From Paenibacillus albidus (lineage in GTDB: Bacteria; Bacillota; Bacilli; Paenibacillales; Paenibacillaceae): a stretch of 64,000 nucleotides of DNA. The notes beneath the pieces were generated by a model. The model was not told the origin of the DNA, searched no databases, and saw only the letters and a list, made by a program, of their open reading frames with translations. Positions 45,404-54,243 of this stretch are shown one piece after another (position 1 is the first letter of the stretch; each line of letters starts with the position of its first letter). The position numbers and the translations under genes were made by a program. The stretch lies in assembly GCF_014644435.1 (NCBI RefSeq), contig NZ_BMKR01000010.1, forward strand, positions 124,001-188,000, given 5' to 3'.

Positions 45404-46420
45404 ATGAACACAAGACGAAATCCCAAAGACACATCCAAACGGGGCTTAAAGCCCGCCCTCACCAGCAAATCCAAACCCGACACAAATGCAAAAAAACATA
45501 ATAAACCGAATAGCCGTCCCAATTCTGCAGGCAAGGCTCCAGCCAAAACCTATACCATCACCGAGCCGGCCGAACTGCTGCCCTTCCTGCTGGCCCAGAT
45601 AACCGGACGCGGGCGTAATGCCATTAAATCAATCCTCTCACGCGGACAAGTATCGGTCAACGGGAAGACCGTGACGAAGCACAACTTCCAGCTGCACCCG
45701 GGCCAGACTGTTGTGGTCGATCAGGAAAAGCCGGTGGACGCTCCGGAAATGATCGGGCTGCAAATTATGCATGAAGATGAGGATCTGATTATTATTCAAA
45801 AGGATGCCGGTCTGCTCTCCATCGCCACCGCCGGGGAGAACGAGCTGACCGCTTACCGCCAGCTGATGGAGCATGTGCGGGTCAGCGGGCCGAAGAACCG
45901 CATTTTTGTCGTGCACCGGCTGGACCGGGATACTTCCGGCGTCATGATGTTCGCCAAAAGTGAACGTATCCAGCAAGCCTTGCAGAATACCTGGAAGGAT
46001 ACGGTGAAGGAGCGGGTCTACGTTGCGCTGGTGGAAGGCGCCGTGAAAAAACCGTCAGGCACCGTCAGTTCCTGGCTCAAGGAAACCTCAACGCTTAAGA
46101 TGTACTCCAGCCCCCATGAGGGGGACGGGCAGCATGCGGTGACGCATTATAAGCTCATTCAGGGCAACCGCCACTTCTCCCTGCTGGACGTTACGCTTGA
46201 GACCGGGCGCAAGAATCAGATCCGTGTGCATATGGCAGATATCGGCCATCCCATCGCGGGTGACAAGAAATACGGCGCAGAGACCAAAGCCGTCGGCCGT
46301 CTGGGCCTTCATGCCCGGATGCTCTCCTTCATCCACCCGGCCAGCGGGGCGCTGATGACCTTCGAGAGTCCGATTCCGAAGAGCTTCCTGAAATATACCG
46401 CGCCTGCGGAAACGAACTGA
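45404..46420 (+). CDS. RluA-family 23S rRNA/tRNA pseudouridine synthase
   Basis: 338 residues. A basic, disordered N-terminal 50 residues, an S4 RNA-binding domain (about 55-105, GRNAIKSILSRGQVSVNGK) and the catalytic RluA domain with HRLDRDTSGVMMFAKS (catalytic Asp) and ETGRKNQIRVHMADIGHPIAGDKKYG. Converts uridine to pseudouridine in structured RNA; the target is unclear (RluD-like architecture). GGACGGAG-type site upstream. Confidence 0.92.
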   Translation: MNTRRNPKDTSKRGLKPALTSKSKPDTNAKKHNKPNSRPNSAGKAPAKTYTITEPAELLPFLLAQITGRGRNAIKSILSRGQVSVNGKTVTKHNFQLHPGQTVVVDQEKPVDAPEMIGLQIMHEDEDLIIIQKDAGLLSIATAGENELTAYRQLMEHVRVSGPKNRIFVVHRLDRDTSGVMMFAKSERIQQALQNTWKDTVKERVYVALVEGAVKKPSGTVSSWLKETSTLKMYSSPHEGDGQHAVTHYKLIQGNRHFSLLDVTLETGRKNQIRVHMADIGHPIAGDKKYGAETKAVGRLGLHARMLSFIHPASGALMTFESPIPKSFLKYTAPAETN

Positions 46421-46437
46421 CAGAATCCTTTAACTTA

Positions 46438-46474
46438 GGAGTGCTTTGTGGATTTTCACGGAGCACTCCTTTTC
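46438..46474 (+). terminator. Terminator of the pseudouridine synthase gene
   Basis: Arms AGGAGTGCT / AGCACTCCT then TTTTCTTT. Confidence 0.85.
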
Positions 46475-46542
46475 TTTGAGTCCGGCCAGCAACATTTTCT
46501 CTGCCATTACGTCATGATACAATAAGAAGAAAACGTTAGAAG

Positions 46543-47067
46543 GTGCAACTGTTGTTCCACCCCACCGTCTTCGACAACCTGAAGGTTGCCATCGAGAACC
46601 AAATTTACGACTATGATAATCTGGATGGGCTGCTGCTCGTTACAGACCGTTCCGACCTGCTGGATCTGGCACTGATGTCCAGGGAATTCTTGCTCTCCTT
46701 CCGGCTCACCGGCAGCGAGAAAGTCACCTCGCAGATCGTCTTAAGCTCCACGGTCAAAGACCTCGGCGATGAAATTCTGGAGAATCCGGATACCCATCCC
46801 GGCTGCCAGCTCCTGCTCCGCTTTTATCTGGAGACAGCCGATGTCTCCGTTCAATGCCCGGCGATCGGACAAGTGCTGACCTCCATATGGGGGCCCGAGA
46901 TTCAGCCTGTCCAATCCCTTGTCTTTGTCTACGGGCAGGCCGAAAACACCTATCGCAACACTGTTGAACTGCAATTTAACCGGCAAATTACCGAGGACCA
47001 AATGGAGGATATCCCTGAGCTGCTGCAAGCTGTACTGAAGAGTGCCGAACAGTTGGAAGCTATTTAA
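46543..47067 (+). CDS. Conserved hypothetical cytosolic protein
   Basis: 174 residues from GTG (an alternative TTG at 46552 has AAGGTG 5 nt upstream). No membrane segment, no cysteine pair except one at about 115. Begins LLFHPTVFDNLKVAIENQIYDYDNLDG; acidic overall. Followed after 21 nt by a membrane protein gene and then the TetR gene, perhaps one operon. Not recognised. Confidence 0.7.
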   Translation: MQLLFHPTVFDNLKVAIENQIYDYDNLDGLLLVTDRSDLLDLALMSREFLLSFRLTGSEKVTSQIVLSSTVKDLGDEILENPDTHPGCQLLLRFYLETADVSVQCPAIGQVLTSIWGPEIQPVQSLVFVYGQAENTYRNTVELQFNRQITEDQMEDIPELLQAVLKSAEQLEAI

Positions 47068-47088
47068 AGGAACCAAGGGGGAATCGCC

Positions 47089-47484
47089 ATGAAGTTTCTG
47101 CCTGCTGCCAAACGAAAAACCTGGTTCATCTGGATGATTGTATACGCTCTGCTGCTATGGCTGCTCTTTGCCGTACATCGCTTTGCCCTGCTCGCGCAGG
47201 ACTTCGACCTTGTCATCCTGCTGCGCTATGCGCTGCTGGCCTTAGCCGTCTCCCTGATCCTCCATACGTTCGGCTGGCTCGGCGCGAAGCTGCTCTACCT
47301 GCTGGCGACTGCAGGAATCGGCCTCGGCCTTGTGCTGATGTACGCCTACACCTACCGGAACATGTCAGGCTGGGAAGATCTGGCCGGATTCCTGACTTTC
47401 GGCTTCTGCATGATCGGCGGCTTCATCATTGGCTTGCTGGCAGAAGGCATTCGCCTGCTGGTACAGCGTTCGCGCAAGTCGTAA
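47089..47484 (+). CDS. Four-helix membrane protein
   Basis: 131 residues, ATG with AAGGGGG 10 nt upstream. Four hydrophobic segments at about 12-30, 37-55, 62-85 and 96-120, with positive N- and C-termini. Unknown function; between a hypothetical protein and the TetR gene. Confidence 0.7.
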   Translation: MKFLPAAKRKTWFIWMIVYALLLWLLFAVHRFALLAQDFDLVILLRYALLALAVSLILHTFGWLGAKLLYLLATAGIGLGLVLMYAYTYRNMSGWEDLAGFLTFGFCMIGGFIIGLLAEGIRLLVQRSRKS

Positions 47485-47508
47485 CTTCCCTAAGGAGGCA
47501 ATCTGCCC

Positions 47509-48078
47509 ATGTCCAATTCTCTCCTGACCAAAAATGCGTTGGCCCATTCGCTCAAGAGGCTGATGGAGCACCTCCCGCTGAATAAAATTTCGGTCAAACA
47601 GCTTGTGGACGATTGCGGAGTTAACCGCCAGACTTTTTATTATCATTTTCAGGACATCTTTGAGCTGCTGGGCTGGATTTACAAGACCGAAGCCGTGGAA
47701 AGTGTGGCAGCGTACCGCAGCTACAGCACATGGTCGGATGGATTTTATCGAATTTTCTGCTATATCGAGAACAACCGCGCCTTCTGCTGCAACACGCTCG
47801 ATTCGCTGGGAAGAAACCATCTGGATGCTTATCTGTACGAGGTGGCCTACGATCTGCTTATCGGTGTCGTTCATGAGCTTGCGGAGGACATGGCGGTCGG
47901 CGAAGACGACAAGCACTTTATTGCCAACTTCTATACGCTGGCGTTCACCGGTCTTGTCATTCAGTGGATGCATAACGGGATGAAGGAGCCGCCGAAGCAG
48001 ATTGTCGAGAAACTCAGCGGACTGATGGAAGGCAACTTCCTGAAGGCGCTGCATAAATACGAGAACAAGCCGTCGTGA
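47509..48078 (+). CDS. TetR-family transcriptional regulator
   Basis: 189 residues, AAGGAGG upstream. N-terminal helix-turn-helix KISVKQLVDDCGVNRQTFYYHF (slightly split by Lys/Val), C-terminal ligand domain with conserved Cys-Cys (FCCNTLDSLG) and FTGLVIQWMHNGM, as in DhaS-like TetR proteins. It sits 175 bp upstream of the oleate hydratase gene in the same direction and probably controls it in response to fatty acid. Confidence 0.88.
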   Translation: MSNSLLTKNALAHSLKRLMEHLPLNKISVKQLVDDCGVNRQTFYYHFQDIFELLGWIYKTEAVESVAAYRSYSTWSDGFYRIFCYIENNRAFCCNTLDSLGRNHLDAYLYEVAYDLLIGVVHELAEDMAVGEDDKHFIANFYTLAFTGLVIQWMHNGMKEPPKQIVEKLSGLMEGNFLKALHKYENKPS

Positions 48079-48253
48079 CCCTTTGGGTGCGGCGGCTTGT
48101 TTTGGAATCAAATCCTATTAACTTTATTCCTGCCCCGAATCTAGACAGTTTGCCTAAAGTGACCAAAAACGTTACACTCCACGGGTTTTGCTTATACCCT
48201 CTACAGCAGCCTTGGTTTACATTAAGGGTGATTACAGTAACTTTTGGAGGCGA

Positions 48254-49840
48254 ATGATCGTGAACAAAGAGTACAGTAACAGACAGGTCTATTTTGTAGG
48301 TGGCGGGATTGCATCGTTGGCAGGTGCGGCCTATCTCGTCAGAGACTGCGGCTTCCCTGGACAAAATATTCACATTATCGAAGAGATGCCCATTCTCGGC
48401 GGCAGCAATGACGGCGCAGGCAACCCTGAGCAGGGTTATGTCATCCGCGGCGGACGCATGCTGAACGACGAAGCTTATGAGAATCTATGGGAACTTTTAT
48501 CGTCCATTCCTTCGATTGATCATCCGGGTCAATCCGTAAGAGAAGAAATCACTGCATTTGACGACGCCAATCCGACCCATTCCAACGCCAGACTTGTGAA
48601 CCGCGACGGTCTGGTGGAGGATGTGCTGTCGATGGGCTTTGATATGACGGATCGCCTGGCGCTGGGCAAGCTTATCGTTACACCCGAAGAGAAGATGGGC
48701 AAGGCGCGGATCAATGACTGGTTCGGCCCGCACTTTTTTGAGACTAACTTCTGGTATATGTGGGCCACCACCTTCGCGTTCCAACCTTGGCACAGTGCTG
48801 TGGAGTTCAAAAGATACATGCTTCGTTTCTTTCACGAATTCCCGAGAATCCAGACACTGGAAGGAGTTACGCGTACACCATATAATCAATATGACTCTAT
48901 TATTCTTCCTATGCAGAAATATCTTGAGCCATTCGGTGTAGATTTCACCCTGAAATGTACAGTGACTGACCTTACATTCAAAGAAGGCGACGACATTACG
49001 GTAACCCGGATGCATGTACGGCGGCAGGGTGCAGAGGATGTCATCGAGGTGAACGAGGGTGATCTTGTCATTGTGACAAATGGTTCGATGACTGAGGGGG
49101 CAAGCCTCGGATCGATGAATTCCGCCCCAAGCCTTAATGGCAAGGGCAGTTCATGGAAACTATGGGAGAACATTGCCCCCAAGAAACCGGGCCTTGGCAA
49201 CCCTTCTTCCTTTAACGACCATGTGGATGAGTCGAAGTGGGAATCCTTCACCGTCACGTTCCACGATTCCACATTCTTCGATCTGATGGAGAAATTCACA
49301 CGCAACCGTGCAGGTACCGGCGCTCTTGTCACCTTCAAGGATTCCAGCTGGTTTATGTCGGTCGTGTTGGCCTTCCAGCCCCATTTCCGTAACCAGCCGG
49401 AGCATGTGAAAGTCTTCTGGGGGTATGGGCTGTATCCGGACAAGGTTGGGGACTTCGTGAAGAAGAGAATGAGCGACTGCACCGGGGAAGAGATTATGGA
49501 AGAACTGATCGGACATCTTCATTTCGAAGAGCACAAGGAGGCCATCATGGCCACCGCCAATTGTATCCCGTGCATGATGCCTTACATCACCTCCCAGTTT
49601 ATGCCAAGACTGAACAGCGACAGACCGAAGGTTGTTCCTGAAGGCTCCACCAACCTGGCGTTCATCAGCCAATTCTGTGAGATTCCGGACGATGTGGTGT
49701 TCACCGAGGAATATTCAGTCCGGGCAGCGCGTATCGCCGTCTATACCCTGCTCGGCATCAACCGGCCGATTGAACCGATCAATCAGTATCAATATGATGT
49801 ACGGACATTGTTCAACAGCTTTGTAACTTCGTTTCGGTGA
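48254..49840 (+). CDS. ohyA: Oleate hydratase (myosin-cross-reactive antigen family)
   Basis: 528 residues from ATG; the GTG two codons later (48260) has the better spacing to GGAGG and may be the true start. FAD-binding Rossmann motif VYFVGGGIASLAGAAYLVRD, then IHIIEEMPILGGSNDGAG and VIRGGRMLNDEAYENLWELL, all typical. It hydrates the cis-9 double bond of oleic/linoleic acid to 10-hydroxy fatty acid, a detoxification and membrane-protection step. C-terminal FAD/substrate region INRPIEPINQYQYDVRTLFN is intact. Slightly shorter at the N-terminus than staphylococcal OhyA. Confidence 0.93.
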   Translation: MIVNKEYSNRQVYFVGGGIASLAGAAYLVRDCGFPGQNIHIIEEMPILGGSNDGAGNPEQGYVIRGGRMLNDEAYENLWELLSSIPSIDHPGQSVREEITAFDDANPTHSNARLVNRDGLVEDVLSMGFDMTDRLALGKLIVTPEEKMGKARINDWFGPHFFETNFWYMWATTFAFQPWHSAVEFKRYMLRFFHEFPRIQTLEGVTRTPYNQYDSIILPMQKYLEPFGVDFTLKCTVTDLTFKEGDDITVTRMHVRRQGAEDVIEVNEGDLVIVTNGSMTEGASLGSMNSAPSLNGKGSSWKLWENIAPKKPGLGNPSSFNDHVDESKWESFTVTFHDSTFFDLMEKFTRNRAGTGALVTFKDSSWFMSVVLAFQPHFRNQPEHVKVFWGYGLYPDKVGDFVKKRMSDCTGEEIMEELIGHLHFEEHKEAIMATANCIPCMMPYITSQFMPRLNSDRPKVVPEGSTNLAFISQFCEIPDDVVFTEEYSVRAARIAVYTLLGINRPIEPINQYQYDVRTLFNSFVTSFR

Positions 49841-49866
49841 TCCCCTGCCTGTCCAGAGATTACTCC

Positions 49867-49906
49867 AGCAATCACCCCCGGGTAACCGGCGGGTGATTGC
49901 TTTTTG
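49867..49906 (+). terminator. Terminator of oleate hydratase gene
   Basis: Perfect arms AGCAATCACCC / GGGTGATTGCT then TTTTTGCC. Confidence 0.88.
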
Positions 49907-50021
49907 CCTTTCCATACCCATGACAAAATTGGCATATCCCATCCCCCTTGTCGACCGCAGGCGCCGTCGATCCTGCTGTCGGCTTCGGTGTGGCCAATCC
50001 TGCTGCCTGTTTCGGAGCGGC
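49875..50021 (-). pseudogene. Linker remnant of the cellulase 3' end
   Basis: In-frame continuation after the TAA at 50024-50022: 49 codons to a TGA at 49874-49872. It begins AAPKQAAGLATPKPTAGSTA, rich in Pro/Thr/Ala like linkers of modular cellulases, then turns into unrelated sequence near DKGDG, where the oleate hydratase terminator region begins. Suggests deletion of a carbohydrate-binding module plus a nonsense mutation. Confidence 0.55.
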
Positions 50022-51176
50022 TTACTTGGCACTGCCGTTCAGGGGCTTCATGACCCTGGCAAGCATTTTTTGCTTCGGCTTGTTCCATGTATTCCAGTCG
50101 TCTAACAGCAACCCGCCGGTATCTCCGCTGTTCGGATTAAGGCTCCAGTAGGTCCAATACAGATCATTCCGGCCGATGTAGTCGACAAGCGCGTTTTGCC
50201 ACTTGCCCTCCTTCGAAGCCGAATCGACGTTGCGGCCTCCGAACTCCCCGAGCAGTATCGGCGCGATTTGTTCCTTGTGGATGTAGCCCCAATTAGCATC
50301 CCATACGCTGGACAGGTTGGCGGGAAATTTCTGATCGGCGAACCACGGCTGCGACGAAACACCCGGACCGTAATCGTGCGGTGAATAAACGAGCCGGTTA
50401 GGTACTTTCAGCCGGACCGGATATTTGCGCACACCCTTCAGATTGCCGCCCCACCAATAGGAGCCGCTCTGTCCTTTTACATTCGCGTCCACCCCTTCCA
50501 CAACGATCAGCCAGTCCGGATTGACAGCGAGAATCGCATTGCCCGCCCGTTCTGCAGCCAACCGCCAATCGCTGGCTGAATCGCCGCAGCCCCAGCATAC
50601 GGAACCGTGCGGCTCGTTATGCAAATCGGCGCCGATCACCGTGTCGTTGGCCAGGTAGCGCTTTGCCAGCATCGTCCAATCTTTAATCCATGTCTTTTCG
50701 GGAACCGACTGCGTATACCATCGCTCCGCTTGCCCCGAGGCGGTTGGGCGGTGGCGGTCAAGAATGATTTTCATACCGCGTTTTCCCGCCTTCTGGATGA
50801 GCTTGTCCAGCAGTTGGAGCGGCGTCAGCCCCTTCAGATCGGGATTTTTTGTATAGTCGATCCCGCTTGGCTTTTTACCGGGCAGCAGCATTTCGTTCGT
50901 ATACGGAATACGCAGCAAGTTGTACCCTTCTTTGGCAAGCTGGTCCAGCATGCTGTCCATCGACCGTGTCCACAAGCCGTGGGGAGAGAAATTGTCCGTC
51001 TCCAATCCGAACCAGTTCACCCCGTTGAAACTAGCCGGTTTGCCCTGCGTATCGACGATGCGGTTGCCTGACGTGTGGTAGTAGCCCAAAGACGATGCGG
51101 GCTTGCCTGCAGGAGTCGCCCCGATGCCCGTTACGAGCACGGCCGCCAGCAGCAGGCAGGTTCCTATTCGTTTCAT
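50022..51176 (-). CDS. Secreted GH5 endoglucanase, probably truncated
   Basis: 384 residues, AAGGGAGG upstream. Sec signal peptide (1-23), then one GH5 catalytic barrel: acid/base Glu188 in GADLHNEPHG, nucleophile Glu311 in PILLGEFGG, plus LLRIPYTNEMLLPG and WTYWSLNPNSGDTGG. Hydrolyses beta-1,4-glucan outside the cell. The frame stops at KPLNGSAK, but beyond the TAA the same frame continues for 49 codons, the first 26 of which form a typical inter-domain linker (APKQAAGLATPKPTAGSTAP). Related enzymes often carry CBM or FN3 modules after such a linker, so the C-terminal part seems lost. The catalytic domain looks intact. Confidence 0.92.
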   Translation of the reverse strand: MKRIGTCLLLAAVLVTGIGATPAGKPASSLGYYHTSGNRIVDTQGKPASFNGVNWFGLETDNFSPHGLWTRSMDSMLDQLAKEGYNLLRIPYTNEMLLPGKKPSGIDYTKNPDLKGLTPLQLLDKLIQKAGKRGMKIILDRHRPTASGQAERWYTQSVPEKTWIKDWTMLAKRYLANDTVIGADLHNEPHGSVCWGCGDSASDWRLAAERAGNAILAVNPDWLIVVEGVDANVKGQSGSYWWGGNLKGVRKYPVRLKVPNRLVYSPHDYGPGVSSQPWFADQKFPANLSSVWDANWGYIHKEQIAPILLGEFGGRNVDSASKEGKWQNALVDYIGRNDLYWTYWSLNPNSGDTGGLLLDDWNTWNKPKQKMLARVMKPLNGSAK

Positions 51177-51215
51177 CCGATCCTCCCTTTCTATTATCCG
51201 TGATTAAACGGGCCT

Positions 51216-51503
51216 TTCACGATCTATCCGCAGCTGATGCGGACAGGAAATCCCTTACTCGGGGAGGATTCGTCGATTCAGCAGGACAAACGGACAGAGA
51301 TTCCGCTATTTGTCCCCTCTCCCCTCATTCCAGGCTCAATCGAACGATATAACGGCTTCTGAGTCCGGATTCGCCAGGAAAGCAGACTTTTTCACAAAAT
51401 AAGGTCCTCTCTGTCCGCTTCACTCCGCTGTTGAAGCCCAACCCTCCTGCACCGCCGGTTTCATCTGAAGCTTTTTGGCATTGTATAATTTCCTATACAA
51501 CAA
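51216..51503. repeat. Dispersed intergenic repeat, copy 2 (about 288 bp)
   Basis: Same orientation and same end points as the copy at 2199-2547, with one internal 50-bp unit instead of two. Right end TTGTATAATTTCCTATACAA abuts the T-tract of the DsbA-like gene's terminator, as copy 1 abuts another minus-strand terminator. Confidence 0.8.
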
Positions 51504-51539
51504 AAAAAAACCGGAGCCACCGGAAATTCCGGTACTCCG
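51503..51539 (-). terminator. Terminator of the FrnE/DsbA-like gene
   Basis: CGGAG-CCGGAA / TTCCGG-CTCCG with TTTTTTTTT on the minus strand. Confidence 0.85.
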
Positions 51540-51565
51540 CCCCACTCCGCTCACCGCGGATGTTG

Positions 51566-52297
51566 TTATAGCTTGCAGGAGCCGTCCGCGCAGCCATCTT
51601 CGTTACCATTCGCTGACGCAGCCGGGTCCGAGCTGCCCAGCACTTGCAATGCCGGAGCCTCCTGCTCCTCGGCCCATACCGTATCAAGCACCTCCGTGAA
51701 TACAGGACCGGGTTGAGCACCGGAAACAGCATATTTGCTGTTGAAGACAAAGAAGGGCACGCCGGTAACGTTGAGGCGCCGGGCTTCTTCGATATCTCCA
51801 TTCGCTGCATCCGCATAAGTATCCGACTTCAGCAGGGTGCTGACCGCTGCGGCATCAAGTCCCACCTCGGCAGCGAGCGCCACCAACACTTCGTGGTCGC
51901 TAATATTAAGCGTGTCGGTGAAGTAAGCACGCAGCAGCCGTTCCGTCATCTCGGCAGCTTTGCCTTGGGCGGCGGCATAGCGGTTTAGACGGTGGCTATC
52001 GAACGTATTTGCATGCACCACCGTATCAAAGTTAAACTCCAGCCCGACCCCTCTGGCCTGCTCCGCCAGCTGCTCATTCATCGCCTTGGCCTTCTCGCGG
52101 GTCATGCCGTACTTGGTGGCAAGCATATCATGGATATCCTTACCAGGCTGTACTTTAGCATTCGGGTCCAGCTCAAAGCTGCGGAAGACCACCTCAACCT
52201 GATCGCGATGCGGGAACTGGCTGAGCGCGTGTTCCAGCCGTCTTTTTCCTATATAACAGAACGGACAGGCATAATCCGACCAAATATCAATTCTCAT
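51566..52297 (-). CDS. DsbA-family thioredoxin-fold oxidoreductase (FrnE-like)
   Basis: 243 residues starting MRIDIWSDYACPFCYIGKRR with AGGAGG 7 nt upstream. Active-site CPFC at residues 11-14, helical insert, and cis-Pro loop NVTGVPFFVFNSKYAVSGAQ. No signal peptide, so a cytosolic FrnE/DSBA-like isomerase or oxidoreductase. The tail ends GCADGSCKL, adding a second cysteine pair that could exchange electrons or bind metal, as in FrnE proteins linked to oxidative stress. Behind a 17-bp palindrome and a good promoter, so it is probably repressed and inducible. Confidence 0.9.
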   Translation of the reverse strand: MRIDIWSDYACPFCYIGKRRLEHALSQFPHRDQVEVVFRSFELDPNAKVQPGKDIHDMLATKYGMTREKAKAMNEQLAEQARGVGLEFNFDTVVHANTFDSHRLNRYAAAQGKAAEMTERLLRAYFTDTLNISDHEVLVALAAEVGLDAAAVSTLLKSDTYADAANGDIEEARRLNVTGVPFFVFNSKYAVSGAQPGPVFTEVLDTVWAEEQEAPALQVLGSSDPAASANGNEDGCADGSCKL

Positions 52298-52312
52298 CAT
52301 ATTACCTCCTAA

Positions 52313-52329
52313 TGGTTAAACGTTAACCA
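52313..52329. promoter_or_regulatory. 17-bp operator-like palindrome before the DsbA-like gene
   Basis: TGGTTAA-ACG-TTAACCA, perfect 7-bp arms, 16 nt upstream of the start codon and just downstream of the -10. Confidence 0.65.
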
Positions 52330-52346
52330 ATCATATTTCGCTTACA

Positions 52347-52375
52347 ATTATATAGTTATAAACCCAAAAACACAA
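52347..52375 (-). promoter_or_regulatory. Promoter of the DsbA-like gene
   Basis: TTGTGT (52375-52370), 17 nt, TATAAT (52352-52347). Confidence 0.7.
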
Positions 52376-52660
52376 ACTTTATATTTGTGAAAATATCCGC
52401 CTATATAAAATGAACTTGAAATTTTTCTATTTGGGAATCACCGTGACTACGGCGAATGTTTGGACTTCCGGCCGCTGCCCGTCTGCAGATTTCTTTATTT
52501 ATACCGATCTATACGGTTGAAATCTTCAGACAAAGGCGGTCGCTTCCGCTCCTCCAGTTCCAAAATCCCCCTCCGTCACTGTTCCCTTATTCTTAAATGT
52601 TCAGGTTCAATCTATATAATTCAAACCCTTAAGAAATAACGTTTCTAAGCACTGCACACC
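52376..52660. other. Intergenic stretch without features
   Basis: Between the DsbA-like promoter and the glycosyltransferase terminator no ORF with a ribosome binding site or strong hairpin was seen. Confidence 0.45.
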
Positions 52661-52708
52661 AAAAAGAAGTACCTCCCCATTCTCTAAAACATTAAAAAGG
52701 GAGATACT
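52661..52708 (-). terminator. Terminator of the GT4 gene
   Basis: AGTATCTCCC / GGGGAGGTACT on the minus strand then TTCTTTTTGG. Confidence 0.65.
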
Positions 52709-52789
52709 CCTATAATAATAATCTGCAATTTAAAGCAAAGTGCATCACTGACTTATCCCCTGCAGTCACAGCGGCCCAGTAGCTCCCCC

Positions 52790-54043
52790 TTAGCGTACGG
52801 CCGCCAGAGGTTTTGCCTTACCATGGATACTTTTGTTCAGCAGCTCGTTCAGCTTGCCGCCGATGATCTCCTCCGTATAGTTGGAGCGGACGATTTCACT
52901 GGCAGCTCCCCCCATCTCTGCACACAAAGCGGGGTTGCCGAGCAATTGGCCAAGAGCGTCCGCAAGTGCAGCGGGATCCAGGTTCTCGGCCAGCAAACCG
53001 TTCACCCCATTCCGCACCAATCCCCTTACACCCATGACATTAAAAGCAACCGTCGGCAGCCCGCAGGCACTGGCCTCCAGTATGACGAGCGGCAGTCCTT
53101 CATAGCGGGAAGGTAGTACAAACAATTCGGAAGCATTGTAGTAATTCGCCAGGACTTCCTTGTCACGGATCGAGCCCAGCAGAATAAAGGTGTCTTCCAG
53201 CCCATTTTCCCGGATCAGCTCTTTCAGGCTCTGCTCATCCGGCCCGCTGCCGGCGATGAGAATCTTGAGATCCTTCAGCTCACGCAGCTGCTTCGCCGCC
53301 TCCACCAGCAGCGAATGACCCTTCTGATGCTCGAACAGACGGCCTACAGTAATGATATACCTGCTGTCTTGGTCCAGCCCAAGCGCAGCCCGCGCCTCCT
53401 CCTTGTTCCGCTTATAGAAAACAGACGAATTCACGAAGTTCGGCACCAGCTTGATCCGGTCGGCCATCGACGGGAACTGCGCAACCATACTGCGGTGCTC
53501 GTCCTCATTCAGCGTCGTGAGAAAAGCGGCCTTATGCAGCGTCCTTTTTTTAATCGGCATAATCCACTTATGAATGCTTCCCCCGTGATACGCAGCAATA
53601 ATGGGAATGTCCAGCTGCTTGGCGGTCGATGCCAGCCGTTCGAACCGGCCGGAAGCATACTCCTGGGCATAGATAAGATTGATCCCGTCACCACGCAAAA
53701 TATTGCCCAGATCATTCTGGATCGTGGACACATATTGGGAGACGAACTTGCCGATCGGCGTACGGTGTGAGAACGGAATGGAACAATAAGCTTTATAGAG
53801 CCCGCCCACCGGGATAAATTTCACGGTACAATCAATTACTCCATGTTTATAGGAACGCACCTTGCTGCCACTACGCGTAAAGTTGTAAATGGTCGTACGT
53901 ATTCCGTTCTTGCGCAGGAGACGTGCATAATCGAAGGAAAAATCGTTATGATACGAGTTCACATACTCCTCTTCACTAAGCCCCAATCCCTTGACGAAGA
54001 AGTCTTCAAAGTAATTGGTGTGCATAAAGATACCGACATGCAT
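52790..54043 (-). CDS. Family 4 (GT-B) glycosyltransferase
   Basis: 417 residues. GT-B fold: C-terminal donor domain with YIITVGRLFEHQKGHSLLVEAA, ILIAGSGPDEQSLKELI and the E-x7-E motif in SRYEGLPLVILEASACGLP. The N-terminal domain begins HVGIFMHTNYFEDFFVKGLG and contains YHGGSIHKW. Retaining transferase for envelope or exopolysaccharide. Divergent from the GT2 gene, so the two may belong to one small glycan locus. Confidence 0.9.
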   Translation of the reverse strand: MHVGIFMHTNYFEDFFVKGLGLSEEEYVNSYHNDFSFDYARLLRKNGIRTTIYNFTRSGSKVRSYKHGVIDCTVKFIPVGGLYKAYCSIPFSHRTPIGKFVSQYVSTIQNDLGNILRGDGINLIYAQEYASGRFERLASTAKQLDIPIIAAYHGGSIHKWIMPIKKRTLHKAAFLTTLNEDEHRSMVAQFPSMADRIKLVPNFVNSSVFYKRNKEEARAALGLDQDSRYIITVGRLFEHQKGHSLLVEAAKQLRELKDLKILIAGSGPDEQSLKELIRENGLEDTFILLGSIRDKEVLANYYNASELFVLPSRYEGLPLVILEASACGLPTVAFNVMGVRGLVRNGVNGLLAENLDPAALADALGQLLGNPALCAEMGGAASEIVRSNYTEEIIGGKLNELLNKSIHGKAKPLAAVR

Positions 54044-54243
54044 AACGTAACCTCCTTTTTTATTAAAATGAATTGAAAACGCAGCATTGCTTTCATTTCA
54101 TTATAAACGCTGGAGGACTAAATAAAAGTAAACGAAAGTGGTATATACGCTCTACTTCAGGGGGGAGTAAAATGAGACTAACAAGAATCTTCGGAGCCAA
54201 TCTATGAAAAAGGACGCTGCAGACGTCCGGAAGGAGAAACGGC

